From CAKSFT01 sp045603125 (GTDB lineage Bacteria; Bacillota; Clostridia; UBA1381), in assembly GCA_045603125.1 (NCBI GenBank), contig JAZULN010000105.1, positions 1-44,895 on the forward strand: 44,895 nucleotides of DNA. The letters run 5' to 3'. The position numbers and the translations under genes are program-made. Below are positions 9,123-15,240 of the stretch, piece by piece (position 1 is the first letter of the stretch; every line of letters starts with the position of its first letter). The notes beneath the pieces are model-generated. The model did not search any database. It was given only the letters and a program-made list of their open reading frames with translations, and had not been told where the DNA came from.

Positions 9123-10175
9123 ACTGGTGGTTAGATTTATATTATCTTGACCGGCTAAAAAGTCATTGATTTGATTTGCAACTGAAGTTAGTTTGTGTTC
9201 CCTTATATGAGTATATATATTGCGTGTTGTTGTTATATCGGAATGTCCAAGGATTGTTTGACTCATTTTTTCGTCTACGCCTGCCTCATACAAAATAGTA
9301 ACAAAGGTATGGCGGAGTTGGTGAGCCGAAATCTTAAGTCCTGTTTCTAATTTGTATTTTTCCCACTGCCGGGTAAAAAAGGACTTGTTAAGAATATTAC
9401 CCTTATTATTAAATATGTAACTTTCAGGATCTTGAGGCACAAGTTTTTCTTTGAGGCATTTGAGCAAAACAACGTTCCTGTTGCCTGCTTCTGTTTTGGT
9501 ATCCTTTATGTGCGGAGTGTTGCTTTCATAGTACACCGATTTATATATGCGAATGATATCGTTTTTAAAGTCAATATCTTTCCATTGGAGAGCTAACGCC
9601 TCGCCTTTTCTTAGCCCAGTATAAAGTAAAAAGTAAGCAAGAAATCCAAAGGTGCAATCAATACTAGTATTTACGATATCTATTTCATTTTCGGTAAGGG
9701 CTTCCCTTTTTACCGGTTTTATGCCTTTTGGGGGAGTGATATAAAAAGATACATCAGTGGTGACATATCCCTTTATCATAGAATATTTAAATATCATTTT
9801 GACCACCGATGCTTGGTCTTTAATTGTCTTTGAAGAGTAATTTTTTGATGCCATGTTGGACAAAAACAATTCAATGTTTTGAGGGGTAATATCCTTGATA
9901 TATTTACCTCCAAGAAAATCTTTTGCAGTTCTAACATAGGTTTTATACCTTTGGCAAGTGGCATAAGACAAGTTTTTGCAATGTTCTTTTTCCCACTCAT
10001 CGGCGACATCTGAAAAGAGCCTTCCCTTTTCTCCTGATTGAGTATATTCAAGTAATTGTTTTTCGATATCTTTATTAGCCTTCTTTTCGGTATCGGCTGA
10101 AGAATAAAAATACTTTCGGGTACCGTTTGGCAGGGTTATTTTTTTTACCCATCTGCCGTCTGAACGTTGTTTCAT
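9120..10175 (-). CDS. int: Tyrosine recombinase / phage integrase
   Basis: 351 residues, usual length for the family. N-terminal arm-binding domain (about 1-50), SAM-like core-binding domain (about 55-145) and catalytic domain with Arg189 (TGLRKGE), His285-x-x-Arg288 (HQLRH), His311 (LGHSD) and the nucleophile Tyr321 (NIYTH). It catalyses site-specific integration and excision, here inferred at the ssrA 3' end. No excisionase is recognised with certainty; the small DNA-binding-like protein at 12948 is a candidate. The start has a GGGGG tract upstream on the minus strand. Confidence 0.96.
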   Translation of the reverse strand: MKQRSDGRWVKKITLPNGTRKYFYSSADTEKKANKDIEKQLLEYTQSGEKGRLFSDVADEWEKEHCKNLSYATCQRYKTYVRTAKDFLGGKYIKDITPQNIELFLSNMASKNYSSKTIKDQASVVKMIFKYSMIKGYVTTDVSFYITPPKGIKPVKREALTENEIDIVNTSIDCTFGFLAYFLLYTGLRKGEALALQWKDIDFKNDIIRIYKSVYYESNTPHIKDTKTEAGNRNVVLLKCLKEKLVPQDPESYIFNNKGNILNKSFFTRQWEKYKLETGLKISAHQLRHTFVTILYEAGVDEKMSQTILGHSDITTTRNIYTHIREHKLTSVANQINDFLAGQDNINLTTS

Positions 10176-10200
10176 AAAAATACCCCCTTATTTTAAAAAA

Positions 10201-10229
10201 TTGACAAAAATAAAAGGATATGATATAAT
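10201..10229 (+). promoter_or_regulatory. Consensus promoter of a short plus-strand RNA
   Basis: TTGACA (10201-10206), 17-nt spacer, TATAAT (10224-10229): a perfect sigma-A promoter. It faces away from int and no plus-strand gene follows; a strong terminator comes about 50 bp later. Confidence 0.8.
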
Positions 10230-10235
10230 AATCGT

Positions 10236-10306
10236 GTTGTAAATCATATTACATATCCCTTGTATTTGATTACAGAGACCGCCCAATGCTAACAGGGCGG
10301 TTTTTG
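10236..10306 (+). ncRNA. Candidate small RNA (about 70 nt)
   Basis: Inferred from the promoter at 10201-10229 and the intrinsic terminator at 10278-10310. It contains a hairpin TGTAAATCA (10238-10246) with TGATTACA (10267-10274), one bulged base, and the terminator stem. The only ATG is within the terminator and has no RBS. It ends 3 bp from the stop codon of the convergent stalk-domain gene, so it would be antisense to that mRNA's 3' end. No known RNA family is recognised. Confidence 0.6.
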
Positions 10307-10310
10307 TTTT
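10278..10310 (+). terminator. Strong intrinsic terminator
   Basis: Stem ACCGCCC (10278-10284) with GGGCGGT (10295-10301) and a TTTTTGTTTT tail on the plus strand. The minus side lacks a T-run, so it serves the plus-strand RNA rather than the convergent gene. Confidence 0.85.
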
Positions 10311-10851
10311 ATTTATTTACATATATCCATATTTGGTTGTCATCTCCATAATGAATTGCAATTCTTTTTAATCCATCGTTACTCATAAACATAATAGTGT
10401 TATCAGCTATATCTTTTTTAAATCCACTATCAACTATTGTTTTAATATATCTATCAATTTTTTCGTTAGTGATGCCTTTACCGTTATATAACCACATATA
10501 ACATTCATCATCTTCATGTTTATAAACTTCAGAAATTCCAAAAAACTTTCCAAAATCTGGACACCATTCACATTCGCTGTAAGAAATAAAATTATACTGA
10601 GTTGGAACATTACCCACCACTGCTTGTCTTAGTTCTTCATTCCACGATACAGGAACGCCTAATGCATCACCCATAGCACGAAGAGGGAGATATGTTCTGC
10701 CTTCAACGACTAAAGCAGGTGGGTCTGAAGTAAACTCTTTACCGTTTACCATCACCTTAAAGTTTGCCACGTTTGCAACATAAGTTGCCGCATAAGCAAT
10801 AGAACTTGATATAAGTACGCCAACAAGAATACCTGCAATAAATTTTTTCAT
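10309..10851 (-). CDS. Secreted stalk (copper amine oxidase N-terminal-like) domain protein
   Basis: 180 residues with an N-terminal signal peptide (hydrophobic 4-20, SIAYAA cleavage-like site), then a stalk domain with the hallmark KVMVNGKEF...ALVVEGRTYLPLRAMGDALGVPVSWNEELRQAVV (motif pieces shown). The C-terminal 90 residues are unassigned and hold two Cys (CEWC). Such domains are common on clostridial surface proteins. Located in the lysogeny module, it is a plausible lysogenic-conversion gene, but its role is not known. Confidence 0.78.
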   Translation of the reverse strand: MKKFIAGILVGVLISSSIAYAATYVANVANFKVMVNGKEFTSDPPALVVEGRTYLPLRAMGDALGVPVSWNEELRQAVVGNVPTQYNFISYSECEWCPDFGKFFGISEVYKHEDDECYMWLYNGKGITNEKIDRYIKTIVDSGFKKDIADNTIMFMSNDGLKRIAIHYGDDNQIWIYVNK

Positions 10852-10900
10852 GATAAATCTCCTTTGTGTTTCTTTTTTTTAAAGTAGTATTTTCTTTTGG

Positions 10901-10944
10901 TATAGCATAATAACAGTTCTTAGTTTTTATTGTACTATGCTATA
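10901..10944. repeat. 9-bp inverted repeat between ImmA-like and stalk-protein genes
   Basis: TATAGCATA (10901-10909) and TATGCTATA (10936-10944) are exact inverted copies separated by 26 bp. Neither side has a T-run, so an operator or promoter-linked element is more likely than a terminator. Confidence 0.45.
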
Positions 10945-10947
10945 TTG

Positions 10948-11604
10948 TCATGGATTACACACTTTACATGGTTGGAATATTCTTCCGGCATCCGCCCGGT
11001 TGAGTCTTGTGCAATCCTTATTTTTTGTGTAAATACAGGAATCGGTATGATATTTGGTGCCAGTAGGGGTGATATATACCCAATCATTGTTTGAATTTGA
11101 AACACTACTAACGGTAACGGTTTTGGATGCTGTATTTACGGGTGTGCATATATAAGAGCCGACAAAGATTCCAAAAATCATACTCAGTATAATCAAAAAC
11201 ATCAATATAGTGTCTGTTTTTGACGGGCTTAGTATTTCATAAACGAAAGCATCGGCTTCTATATCAATAAGTGTTTTATTTTTGGTTGACAATCTACCAT
11301 AATCCAAATGCCCTAACAGAATATGCCCAGTTTCATGGTATAAAAGGTAGTTTTTGTCTTCGCAGGGAACATTATCGTCTATAAAGATTATCTTGGCTGT
11401 GCCCTTATAGGTAAATGCTTTGGTTTTTCTTGCCTTTTCCTGAAGGTTATATCGAGTCAGTTCGGCATCACCCACAGGGGTGTTAAAGAATATTACCTTA
11501 TACCCTAACTTTTGCAAATATTCTTCAACACTTACAAAATCAACACTCCCTTTTATTGATTTTATAAATTTTTTAGCAGTTCTTCTCACCACATTGTTCT
11601 TCAT
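10948..11604 (-). CDS. ImmA/IrrE-type metallopeptidase with membrane helix and Cys-rich tail
   Basis: 218 residues. The N-terminal ImmA/IrrE peptidase domain carries HETGH at 90-94 and a downstream IEADAF helix. Unlike ICEBs1 ImmA, it continues into a membrane helix (about 130-153), a Ser/Thr linker and a small domain WVYITPTGTKYHTDSC...CKVCNP with four Cys (190, 198, 213, 216) and His186, like the short metal-binding tails found on some secreted nucleases. The peptidase is expected to cleave the repressor encoded just upstream, releasing lysogeny. The tail would lie outside the cell. ATG 11604 is chosen over a TTG 18 nt earlier for its AAAGGA. Confidence 0.85.
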   Translation of the reverse strand: MKNNVVRRTAKKFIKSIKGSVDFVSVEEYLQKLGYKVIFFNTPVGDAELTRYNLQEKARKTKAFTYKGTAKIIFIDDNVPCEDKNYLLYHETGHILLGHLDYGRLSTKNKTLIDIEADAFVYEILSPSKTDTILMFLIILSMIFGIFVGSYICTPVNTASKTVTVSSVSNSNNDWVYITPTGTKYHTDSCIYTKNKDCTRLNRADAGRIFQPCKVCNP

Positions 11605-11649
11605 TGTATCCAGTCCTTTCAATAATGAACTGCTATTATGCTAACGTTT

Positions 11650-12111
11650 TTATGTGGTTATTTCGTCAATAGGCGGTTGGGTAGTTTCTGTTTCGTCTCC
11701 GCCCCAGGCAGCAATAGAATATGAAGATTCCCTTTCAGGAATTATTTTATTTCGATATTGAGGGTTTACAAGTAAGTCATCTATATATGACTCTACTTTT
11801 GCTTTACCAAGGTCGTTTAATAATTGATACTTATTATAAAAAAGTTGTTTTTCTTTTTGGGATAATTCATCGGGTTCTGACGTGGTGGTATTGTTCTTTT
11901 TCTCTGTTTCATCTTCCCATCCCATAAGATAGGCAGGAGTGGTTTTTAGTTTGTCTGCCATAGCTTTAATTTTACTTGCAGGAATATTTGAAATTATTCC
12001 CGTTTCGTATTTATGAATTGTTTGTTTTTTTGTACCAACGGCTGTAGCAAGTTCTTCTTGAGTTAATCCCAAAGATATTCTTAAACTTTTTATCTTTCTT
12101 CCAATAGTCAT
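11650..12111 (-). CDS. XRE-family phage repressor (ImmR-like)
   Basis: 153 residues. An HTH_3/XRE domain occupies about 4-65 (GRKIKSLRISLGLTQEELATAVGTKKQTIHKYE, in pieces), then a linker and an acidic C-terminus. There is no S24/LexA-type autoprotease domain, so inactivation should depend on a separate protease; the adjacent ImmA/IrrE gene (45 bp downstream, same strand) fits. It likely binds the palindromes near cro. ATG 12111 has GAAGGTG upstream and lies just downstream of the promoter at 12134-12162. Confidence 0.9.
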   Translation of the reverse strand: MTIGRKIKSLRISLGLTQEELATAVGTKKQTIHKYETGIISNIPASKIKAMADKLKTTPAYLMGWEDETEKKNNTTTSEPDELSQKEKQLFYNKYQLLNDLGKAKVESYIDDLLVNPQYRNKIIPERESSYSIAAWGGDETETTQPPIDEITT

Positions 12112-12133
12112 TATACTCACCTTCTTGTTTTAT

Positions 12134-12162
12134 AGTATAACAGATAGAATGTAGCCTGTCAA
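12134..12162 (-). promoter_or_regulatory. Repressor (lysogeny) promoter
   Basis: Minus-strand TTGACA (12157-12162), 17-nt spacer, TATACT (12134-12139), immediately before the repressor gene. Confidence 0.85.
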
Positions 12163-12195
12163 GAAATTTTTTTCTAAAAAAATAAAAAAAAGTGC

Positions 12196-12224
12196 TTGAC
12201 AAGTGACAAAATGGATGCTATAAT
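12196..12224 (+). promoter_or_regulatory. Early promoter of cro-like gene
   Basis: TTGACA (12196-12201), 17-nt spacer, TATAAT (12219-12224), perfect consensus, divergent from the repressor promoter. The palindrome at 12229-12244 covers its predicted start site. Confidence 0.88.
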
Positions 12225-12228
12225 GGGA

Positions 12229-12244
12229 GTAACTTAAAAGTTAC
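12229..12244. promoter_or_regulatory. Operator palindrome, copy 1
   Basis: GTAACTTAAAAGTTAC: 7-bp arms around AA. It overlaps the start site of the cro promoter. The same arms recur at 12458-12473, which points to a repressor or Cro binding site. Confidence 0.75.
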
Positions 12245-12259
12245 AAGGAGGTGATGGTA

Positions 12260-12457
12260 TTGTTGGATGTTAAAGCGTTAAAGGCTGAAATGGTAAGAAA
12301 TGATTATACACAAGCCAGGTTAGCAGCAGAACTGGGCATATCTACAAGGACTCTTTATAATAAGTTTAAATCAGGAGAGTTTGGAACTAAAGAAATGGAA
12401 ATTATTATGGATGTACTTAATTTAAAGGACCCGATGGCAATTTTTTTTGCCAAATAA
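12260..12457 (+). CDS. Cro-like HTH protein
   Basis: 65 residues, all HTH: KAEMVRNDYTQARLAAELGISTRTLYNKF has the helix-turn-helix spacing of small phage regulators. It is divergent from the repressor and bracketed by two copies of a 16-bp palindrome, as expected for the lytic-side regulator. The start is taken as TTG 12260, which has AAGGAGG at 8-nt spacing; the upstream GTG and ATG codons overlap or touch the RBS. Confidence 0.85.
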   Translation: MLDVKALKAEMVRNDYTQARLAAELGISTRTLYNKFKSGEFGTKEMEIIMDVLNLKDPMAIFFAK

Positions 12458-12473
12458 GTAACTTATAAGTTAC
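12458..12473. promoter_or_regulatory. Operator palindrome, copy 2
   Basis: GTAACTTATAAGTTAC, a perfect 16-bp palindrome starting one base after the cro-like stop codon. Its arms are identical to copy 1 at 12229-12244. Confidence 0.7.
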
Positions 12474-12485
12474 AGAACGGGGAAC

Positions 12486-12522
12486 AAAAAACTGTATGAA
12501 GTGCGATTTCGTACAGTTTTTT
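12486..12522. terminator. Bidirectional terminator between cro-like gene and non-coding region
   Basis: AAAAAACTGTA (12486-12496) pairs perfectly with TACAGTTTTTT (12512-12522). The A/T flanks allow termination on both strands: after cro on plus, and at the end of the candidate RNA on minus. Confidence 0.85.
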
Positions 12523-12861
12523 GTCTAAATTTGTTTACTCAATTTTTCTTGCAGGTTTTCACCACACACTATCGCACAATGTGCTTCTATAGGAAATGTT
12601 GTCGCTTTTGCAGTTTTAGTTCTGCAGTAGCCTTATGCCGACAACTCATAAGGAGTATGTAGTATAGTGAAGCATTTTTAGGAGTGCCATCTCCTGAGTT
12701 TGGTGACACACTTCACTGTGCGAGGTAACGCTATACTCATTACTGCCTTTAACATCAGTTTATTGTGCTTTGACTCCACAATGGTGACCCTATGATATGA
12801 GAGCATGCAAATTCAAAAGTTTGGTCAATTAGACCATCCCCTTTCTTTGCCGTGTGAGGCA
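12486..12861 (-). ncRNA. Candidate structured non-coding RNA (about 375 nt)
   Basis: This 470-bp gap (12474-12947) has no credible gene. On the minus strand a consensus promoter (12868-12896) would start RNA near 12861 and the hairpin at 12486-12522 would end it. Exact stems: 12848-12851/12858-12861; 12822-12826/12832-12836; 12762-12767/12777-12782; 12661-12667/12731-12737 with 12666-12672/12711-12717 overlapping; 12680-12684/12691-12695; 12609-12613/12622-12626. GTTGTCG 12598-12604/CGACAAC 12639-12645 and CCTTATG 12631-12637/CATAAGG 12647-12653 interleave as an H-type pseudoknot. No RNase P, 6S or tmRNA signature was seen; the family is unknown. Confidence 0.7.
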
Positions 12862-12875
12862 TCATCTATTATAAC
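12847..12875 (+). promoter_or_regulatory. Possible early-operon promoter overlapping ncRNA promoter
   Basis: TTGCCG (12847-12852), 17-nt spacer, TATAAC (12870-12875), leading to the operon starting at 12948. Its -10 overlaps the -10 of the minus-strand promoter, so the two would exclude each other. The -35 matches consensus at 4 of 6 positions, so this is weaker evidence. Confidence 0.45.
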
Positions 12876-12896
12876 ATAACAAGAAACATTTTGCAA
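12868..12896 (-). promoter_or_regulatory. Consensus promoter of the minus-strand ncRNA
   Basis: Minus-strand TTGCAA (12891-12896), 17-nt spacer, TATAAT (12868-12873). Nothing but the non-coding region lies downstream before the terminator at 12486-12522. Confidence 0.75.
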
Positions 12897-12947
12897 GAAG
12901 AGAGAAAAAATTGAACAATGCAAAAGATACGAGAGGAGGGATAAGTG

Positions 12948-13148
12948 ATGTCAAGAGAATGTGAGGCATACAGGGACAACCTTGCAGAGATTAAAAGCCT
13001 GTACCCGAGACAGTTGATGTTTCGGCCCAAGGAAGTCGGCGAGATGATGGGAATGAAGAAATATGACACGGTGGTTCGCCATTTTAAGTTTAACAACGGT
13101 TATATTTCTATTGGCGACCTGGCACGACAGATGTGCTGCAGAAAGTGA
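12948..13148 (+). CDS. Small putative DNA-binding protein
   Basis: 66 residues; the middle part RPKEVGEMMGMKKYDTVVRHF...ISIGDLARQ resembles a winged-helix/MerR-like or excisionase-type DNA-binding fold. First gene of the early operon; the RBS GAGGAGGG precedes ATG 12948. It could be the excisionase or an early regulator; not resolved. Confidence 0.6.
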   Translation: MSRECEAYRDNLAEIKSLYPRQLMFRPKEVGEMMGMKKYDTVVRHFKFNNGYISIGDLARQMCCRK

Positions 13149-13158
13149 GGTGAGAACT

Positions 13159-13305
13159 GTGGACGATTTATCAACAATGCCAACATATGAACTTAATCAT
13201 TTTGCCCGGTGGTTGGCAGAAATGACAGAGGCGTATTTTGAAAATCCTGATGTCAAAAGAAGATATGAGGAATGGGAAAAGGAACAGGAGTCAAAAGACT
13301 TATAG
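13159..13305 (+). CDS. Small hypothetical phage protein
   Basis: 48 residues, mostly charged helix (FARWLAEMTEAYFENPDVKRRYEEWEKEQE). GTG 13159 is taken as start for the GAGGTG upstream; a longer frame from 13063 would overlap the previous gene heavily and add an unlikely hydrophobic N-terminus. Function unknown. Confidence 0.55.
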   Translation: MDDLSTMPTYELNHFARWLAEMTEAYFENPDVKRRYEEWEKEQESKDL

Positions 13306-13323
13306 GAGGGGAGGGTGAGAAAG

Positions 13324-13506
13324 ATGTCAAGCGAATGGAGAGTTGCTAAAATTCCGGTTGGTGAAGGACAATTCTTATATCAAGTATATCGAATAAAAGA
13401 TATAAACAAGGTCGACCATAGTGGGAATAGAGAAGTTTATGGTGCATACGAGGTGAGAGGAAAGGCAGAAAAGATTGCCAAGGAGTTTAACGAAAGGAAG
13501 GAATAA
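13324..13506 (+). CDS. Small hypothetical phage protein
   Basis: 60 residues (SSEWRVAKIPVGEGQFLYQVYRI...), a compact beta-rich then helical pattern seen in short phage early proteins of unknown role. Strong RBS (GGAGGGTG) before ATG 13324. It ends just before the LysM gene. Confidence 0.65.
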   Translation: MSSEWRVAKIPVGEGQFLYQVYRIKDINKVDHSGNREVYGAYEVRGKAEKIAKEFNERKE

Positions 13507-13507
13507 A

Positions 13508-13777
13508 ATGCCAAGATTTATTAAATTATTTGGGGTATTTGCAATAGCCATTCTATTGGTTGGCGGAATACCAAAAGGGGCGGCAGAACCCAAAGGAACC
13601 ACTAAATATGTAGTTGAGAGAGGGGACACGATTTCGGAAATAGCTGAGAAGATAACGCCCGATGATATGGACTATAGAAAGACTATAGACTACATAATGA
13701 AGAATAACGAAACGGAAGGGACTATTTACCCCGGGCAAGAGTTAGAAATTCCGATTTGGGAGAGTAAATCATGGTGA
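13508..13777 (+). CDS. Small LysM-domain protein with signal/anchor helix (YneA-like layout)
   Basis: 89 residues: hydrophobic N-terminal helix (about 4-20, FIKLFGVFAIAILLVGGI) and one LysM module (YVVERGDTISEIAEKI ... IYPGQELEIPIW). LysM binds peptidoglycan glycan chains. The layout matches the SOS-induced division inhibitor YneA of Bacillus, so a phage role in delaying division is possible, though LysM plus anchor alone does not prove it. RBS AAGGAATAAA before ATG 13508. A candidate antisense RNA ends just beyond its stop codon. Confidence 0.75.
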   Translation: MPRFIKLFGVFAIAILLVGGIPKGAAEPKGTTKYVVERGDTISEIAEKITPDDMDYRKTIDYIMKNNETEGTIYPGQELEIPIWESKSW

Positions 13778-13781
13778 AAGT

Positions 13782-13825
13782 AAAAAGAAAAAATCCGCTT
13801 GTCGGTGGCCGCCGAAAAACGGATT
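13782..13825 (-). terminator. Minus-strand intrinsic terminator
   Basis: Stem AATCCG (13792-13797) with CGGATT (13820-13825), G/C-rich inner pairing, and a T-run on the minus strand (complement of 13782-13791). It lies just past the LysM stop codon. Confidence 0.6.
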
Positions 13826-13862
13826 CATGGTAAGAAATTGTTGGAATACATATACAATTCTT
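13782..13862 (-). ncRNA. Candidate small RNA (about 80 nt)
   Basis: Minus-strand unit between the promoter at 13869-13897 and the terminator at 13782-13825. Contains a hairpin AATTGT (13836-13841) with ACAATT (13854-13859) before the terminator stem. No ORF with an RBS. It is convergent with the LysM gene and would overlap its 3' untranslated region. No known family recognised. Confidence 0.6.
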
Positions 13863-13868
13863 GCCTTG

Positions 13869-13897
13869 ATTATAACACAGAAAAATTAAAAAGTCAA
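13869..13897 (-). promoter_or_regulatory. Consensus promoter of a short minus-strand RNA
   Basis: Minus-strand TTGACT (13892-13897), 17-nt spacer, TATAAT (13869-13874). It fires against the early operon, and its -35 abuts the RBS of the gene at 13909. Confidence 0.75.
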
Positions 13898-13908
13898 GGA
13901 GTGAAATT

Positions 13909-14055
13909 ATGAGATACAGAAGTGATAATATTTTAGCCATTTTGGAAATGGAAAGACAAAGGTTAGAGATTGAAGAATATGACCGACCGGAAAATGATTA
14001 TACCCAAATGGATTACATTATGGACCGGCAAGATGCAGAAAGGGATGATTTCTGA
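13909..14055 (+). CDS. Small hypothetical acidic protein
   Basis: 48 residues, highly charged (MRYRSDNILAILEMERQRLE...). RBS AAGGAGTG before ATG 13909. It overlaps the next start by one base (TGATG), indicating translational coupling. Too short for the usual ORF cut-offs; function unknown. Confidence 0.6.
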   Translation: MRYRSDNILAILEMERQRLEIEEYDRPENDYTQMDYIMDRQDAERDDF

Positions 14056-14258
14056 TGGCATACTTAAACCCTTGCCCGAACTGTGGGGCAAACTTAGACC
14101 CTAGCGAGATATGTGATTGTGAAAGGAATGGCGAAAATGAAAGAGATATCAGTTTACAAACAAATGACTGCCGGAACGGAAGAGTGTTTGGCGGTTTTGA
14201 AGAAGGAAATAGGAATAAAATCGGGATGTATTCCCTTTGCGGTGAAGTTAGTCGGTGA
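14055..14258 (+). CDS. Small zinc-ribbon protein overlapping recT
   Basis: 67 residues. The N-terminus NPCPNCGANLDPSEICDC is a four-cysteine zinc knuckle typical of small phage proteins next to recT. The rest reads through the recT start in another frame (overlap about 120 bp), so the true protein may be shorter in relatives. Start codon overlaps the previous stop. Confidence 0.5.
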   Translation: MAYLNPCPNCGANLDPSEICDCERNGENERDISLQTNDCRNGRVFGGFEEGNRNKIGMYSLCGEVSR

Positions 14259-15240
14259 ATTAAAGAAACTGCAGTTAAAGACAGAACAGGACCACTTAGA
14301 TGCCGCTAATACGATTATATCTAATCTGCAGACCCTATACCAGGGCGGTATAATGCCTGAGGATTATGACAAGATTGATTTTGTTAAGCGTGGAAAGGTT
14401 TTAACTGCATCGGCAAGAGTTGAAGCCTTCTATAGAGCAGCTGCAAGGAAAGGCTACAGAATATCAGATACTATTATAGCGGTACCGAAAGAAGATGCCG
14501 GAACTACATATTTTGAAGAGAATTTCTATAACGGTGAGATTATATACACCCTAAAAGACCAAAGGAATAACCCCGACCGTGACATCACTGCTGAAAGGCT
14601 TATATCGGGATATTTTGACAAGTTCATATGTCGGCTTGAGGTTAGAGAAGTTAAAACCCAAAAGAGGGTTGTTATGGTGGTATGTGAGATGTCAAATAAT
14701 GAGGTATTAAAGATATCCACCGTATCTGAGCAGGGAATATATAGAAGCGAATGGGTAGAACAGCCTGACGGTCGTGGTGGCACTAAAAAAAAGAAGGTTT
14801 TAACCGGGGAACTAAACAAAGGTACCTTTTGGATAAACTGGACAGGCGAAATGGTAAATAAGACGATTATCAGAAGGGCGTTAAAGAGAATTAAGGAAGT
14901 TTTACCCGAGCTTACAGATACCATATATGCCTTCGACCAGGATGAGGAGATAATTACTCCCGAGCCGACAACAGAAACCGAGCCTTTAAACATTCCAATG
15001 GAAGAAGAAAAGGATGTGGACATAAGGCACTTAACCGATGAGGAAAAGGAAGAATGCATGGAGATGTACCTACTCTTCCAGAAAAACCCGAAGATGATGC
15101 AAGAAAAGATTAAAGAGATTAAGGGAATGTTTCAAAAAGGAGATAAGACACAGGACATAATAAACAAGGAATACGCATCAATTATGGCAATATCAAAAAA
15201 CGAGGAAGCATGGAGTGAGATAGGAGAGTACTTTATATGA
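14137..15240 (+). CDS. recT: RecT-like single-strand annealing protein
   Basis: 367 residues. The region DFVKRGKVLTASARVEAFYRAAARKGYRI and the following beta-rich core match RecT-type annealing proteins. With the exonuclease encoded directly after it (4-bp overlap), it would form a RecT/RecE-like pair that recombines phage DNA ends. The C-terminal 100 residues are acidic. ATG 14137 is chosen because AAAGGA lies 9 nt before it; an upstream GTG 14113 is in frame. Confidence 0.75.
   Translation: MKEISVYKQMTAGTEECLAVLKKEIGIKSGCIPFAVKLVGELKKLQLKTEQDHLDAANTIISNLQTLYQGGIMPEDYDKIDFVKRGKVLTASARVEAFYRAAARKGYRISDTIIAVPKEDAGTTYFEENFYNGEIIYTLKDQRNNPDRDITAERLISGYFDKFICRLEVREVKTQKRVVMVVCEMSNNEVLKISTVSEQGIYRSEWVEQPDGRGGTKKKKVLTGELNKGTFWINWTGEMVNKTIIRRALKRIKEVLPELTDTIYAFDQDEEIITPEPTTETEPLNIPMEEEKDVDIRHLTDEEKEECMEMYLLFQKNPKMMQEKIKEIKGMFQKGDKTQDIINKEYASIMAISKNEEAWSEIGEYFI

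Noticed and set aside
12486..12861. RNase P, 6S, tmRNA or group I intron as identity of the ncRNA
   Set aside because: The conserved cores of these RNAs were not found by eye and no protein is interrupted at the site. A covariance search is still needed.
12755..12865. 36-codon ORF on the minus strand starting next to the ncRNA promoter
   Set aside because: Its ATG codons lie at or before the predicted RNA start with no RBS, and the frame crosses several perfect stems. A leaderless peptide cannot be excluded but is less supported than an RNA.
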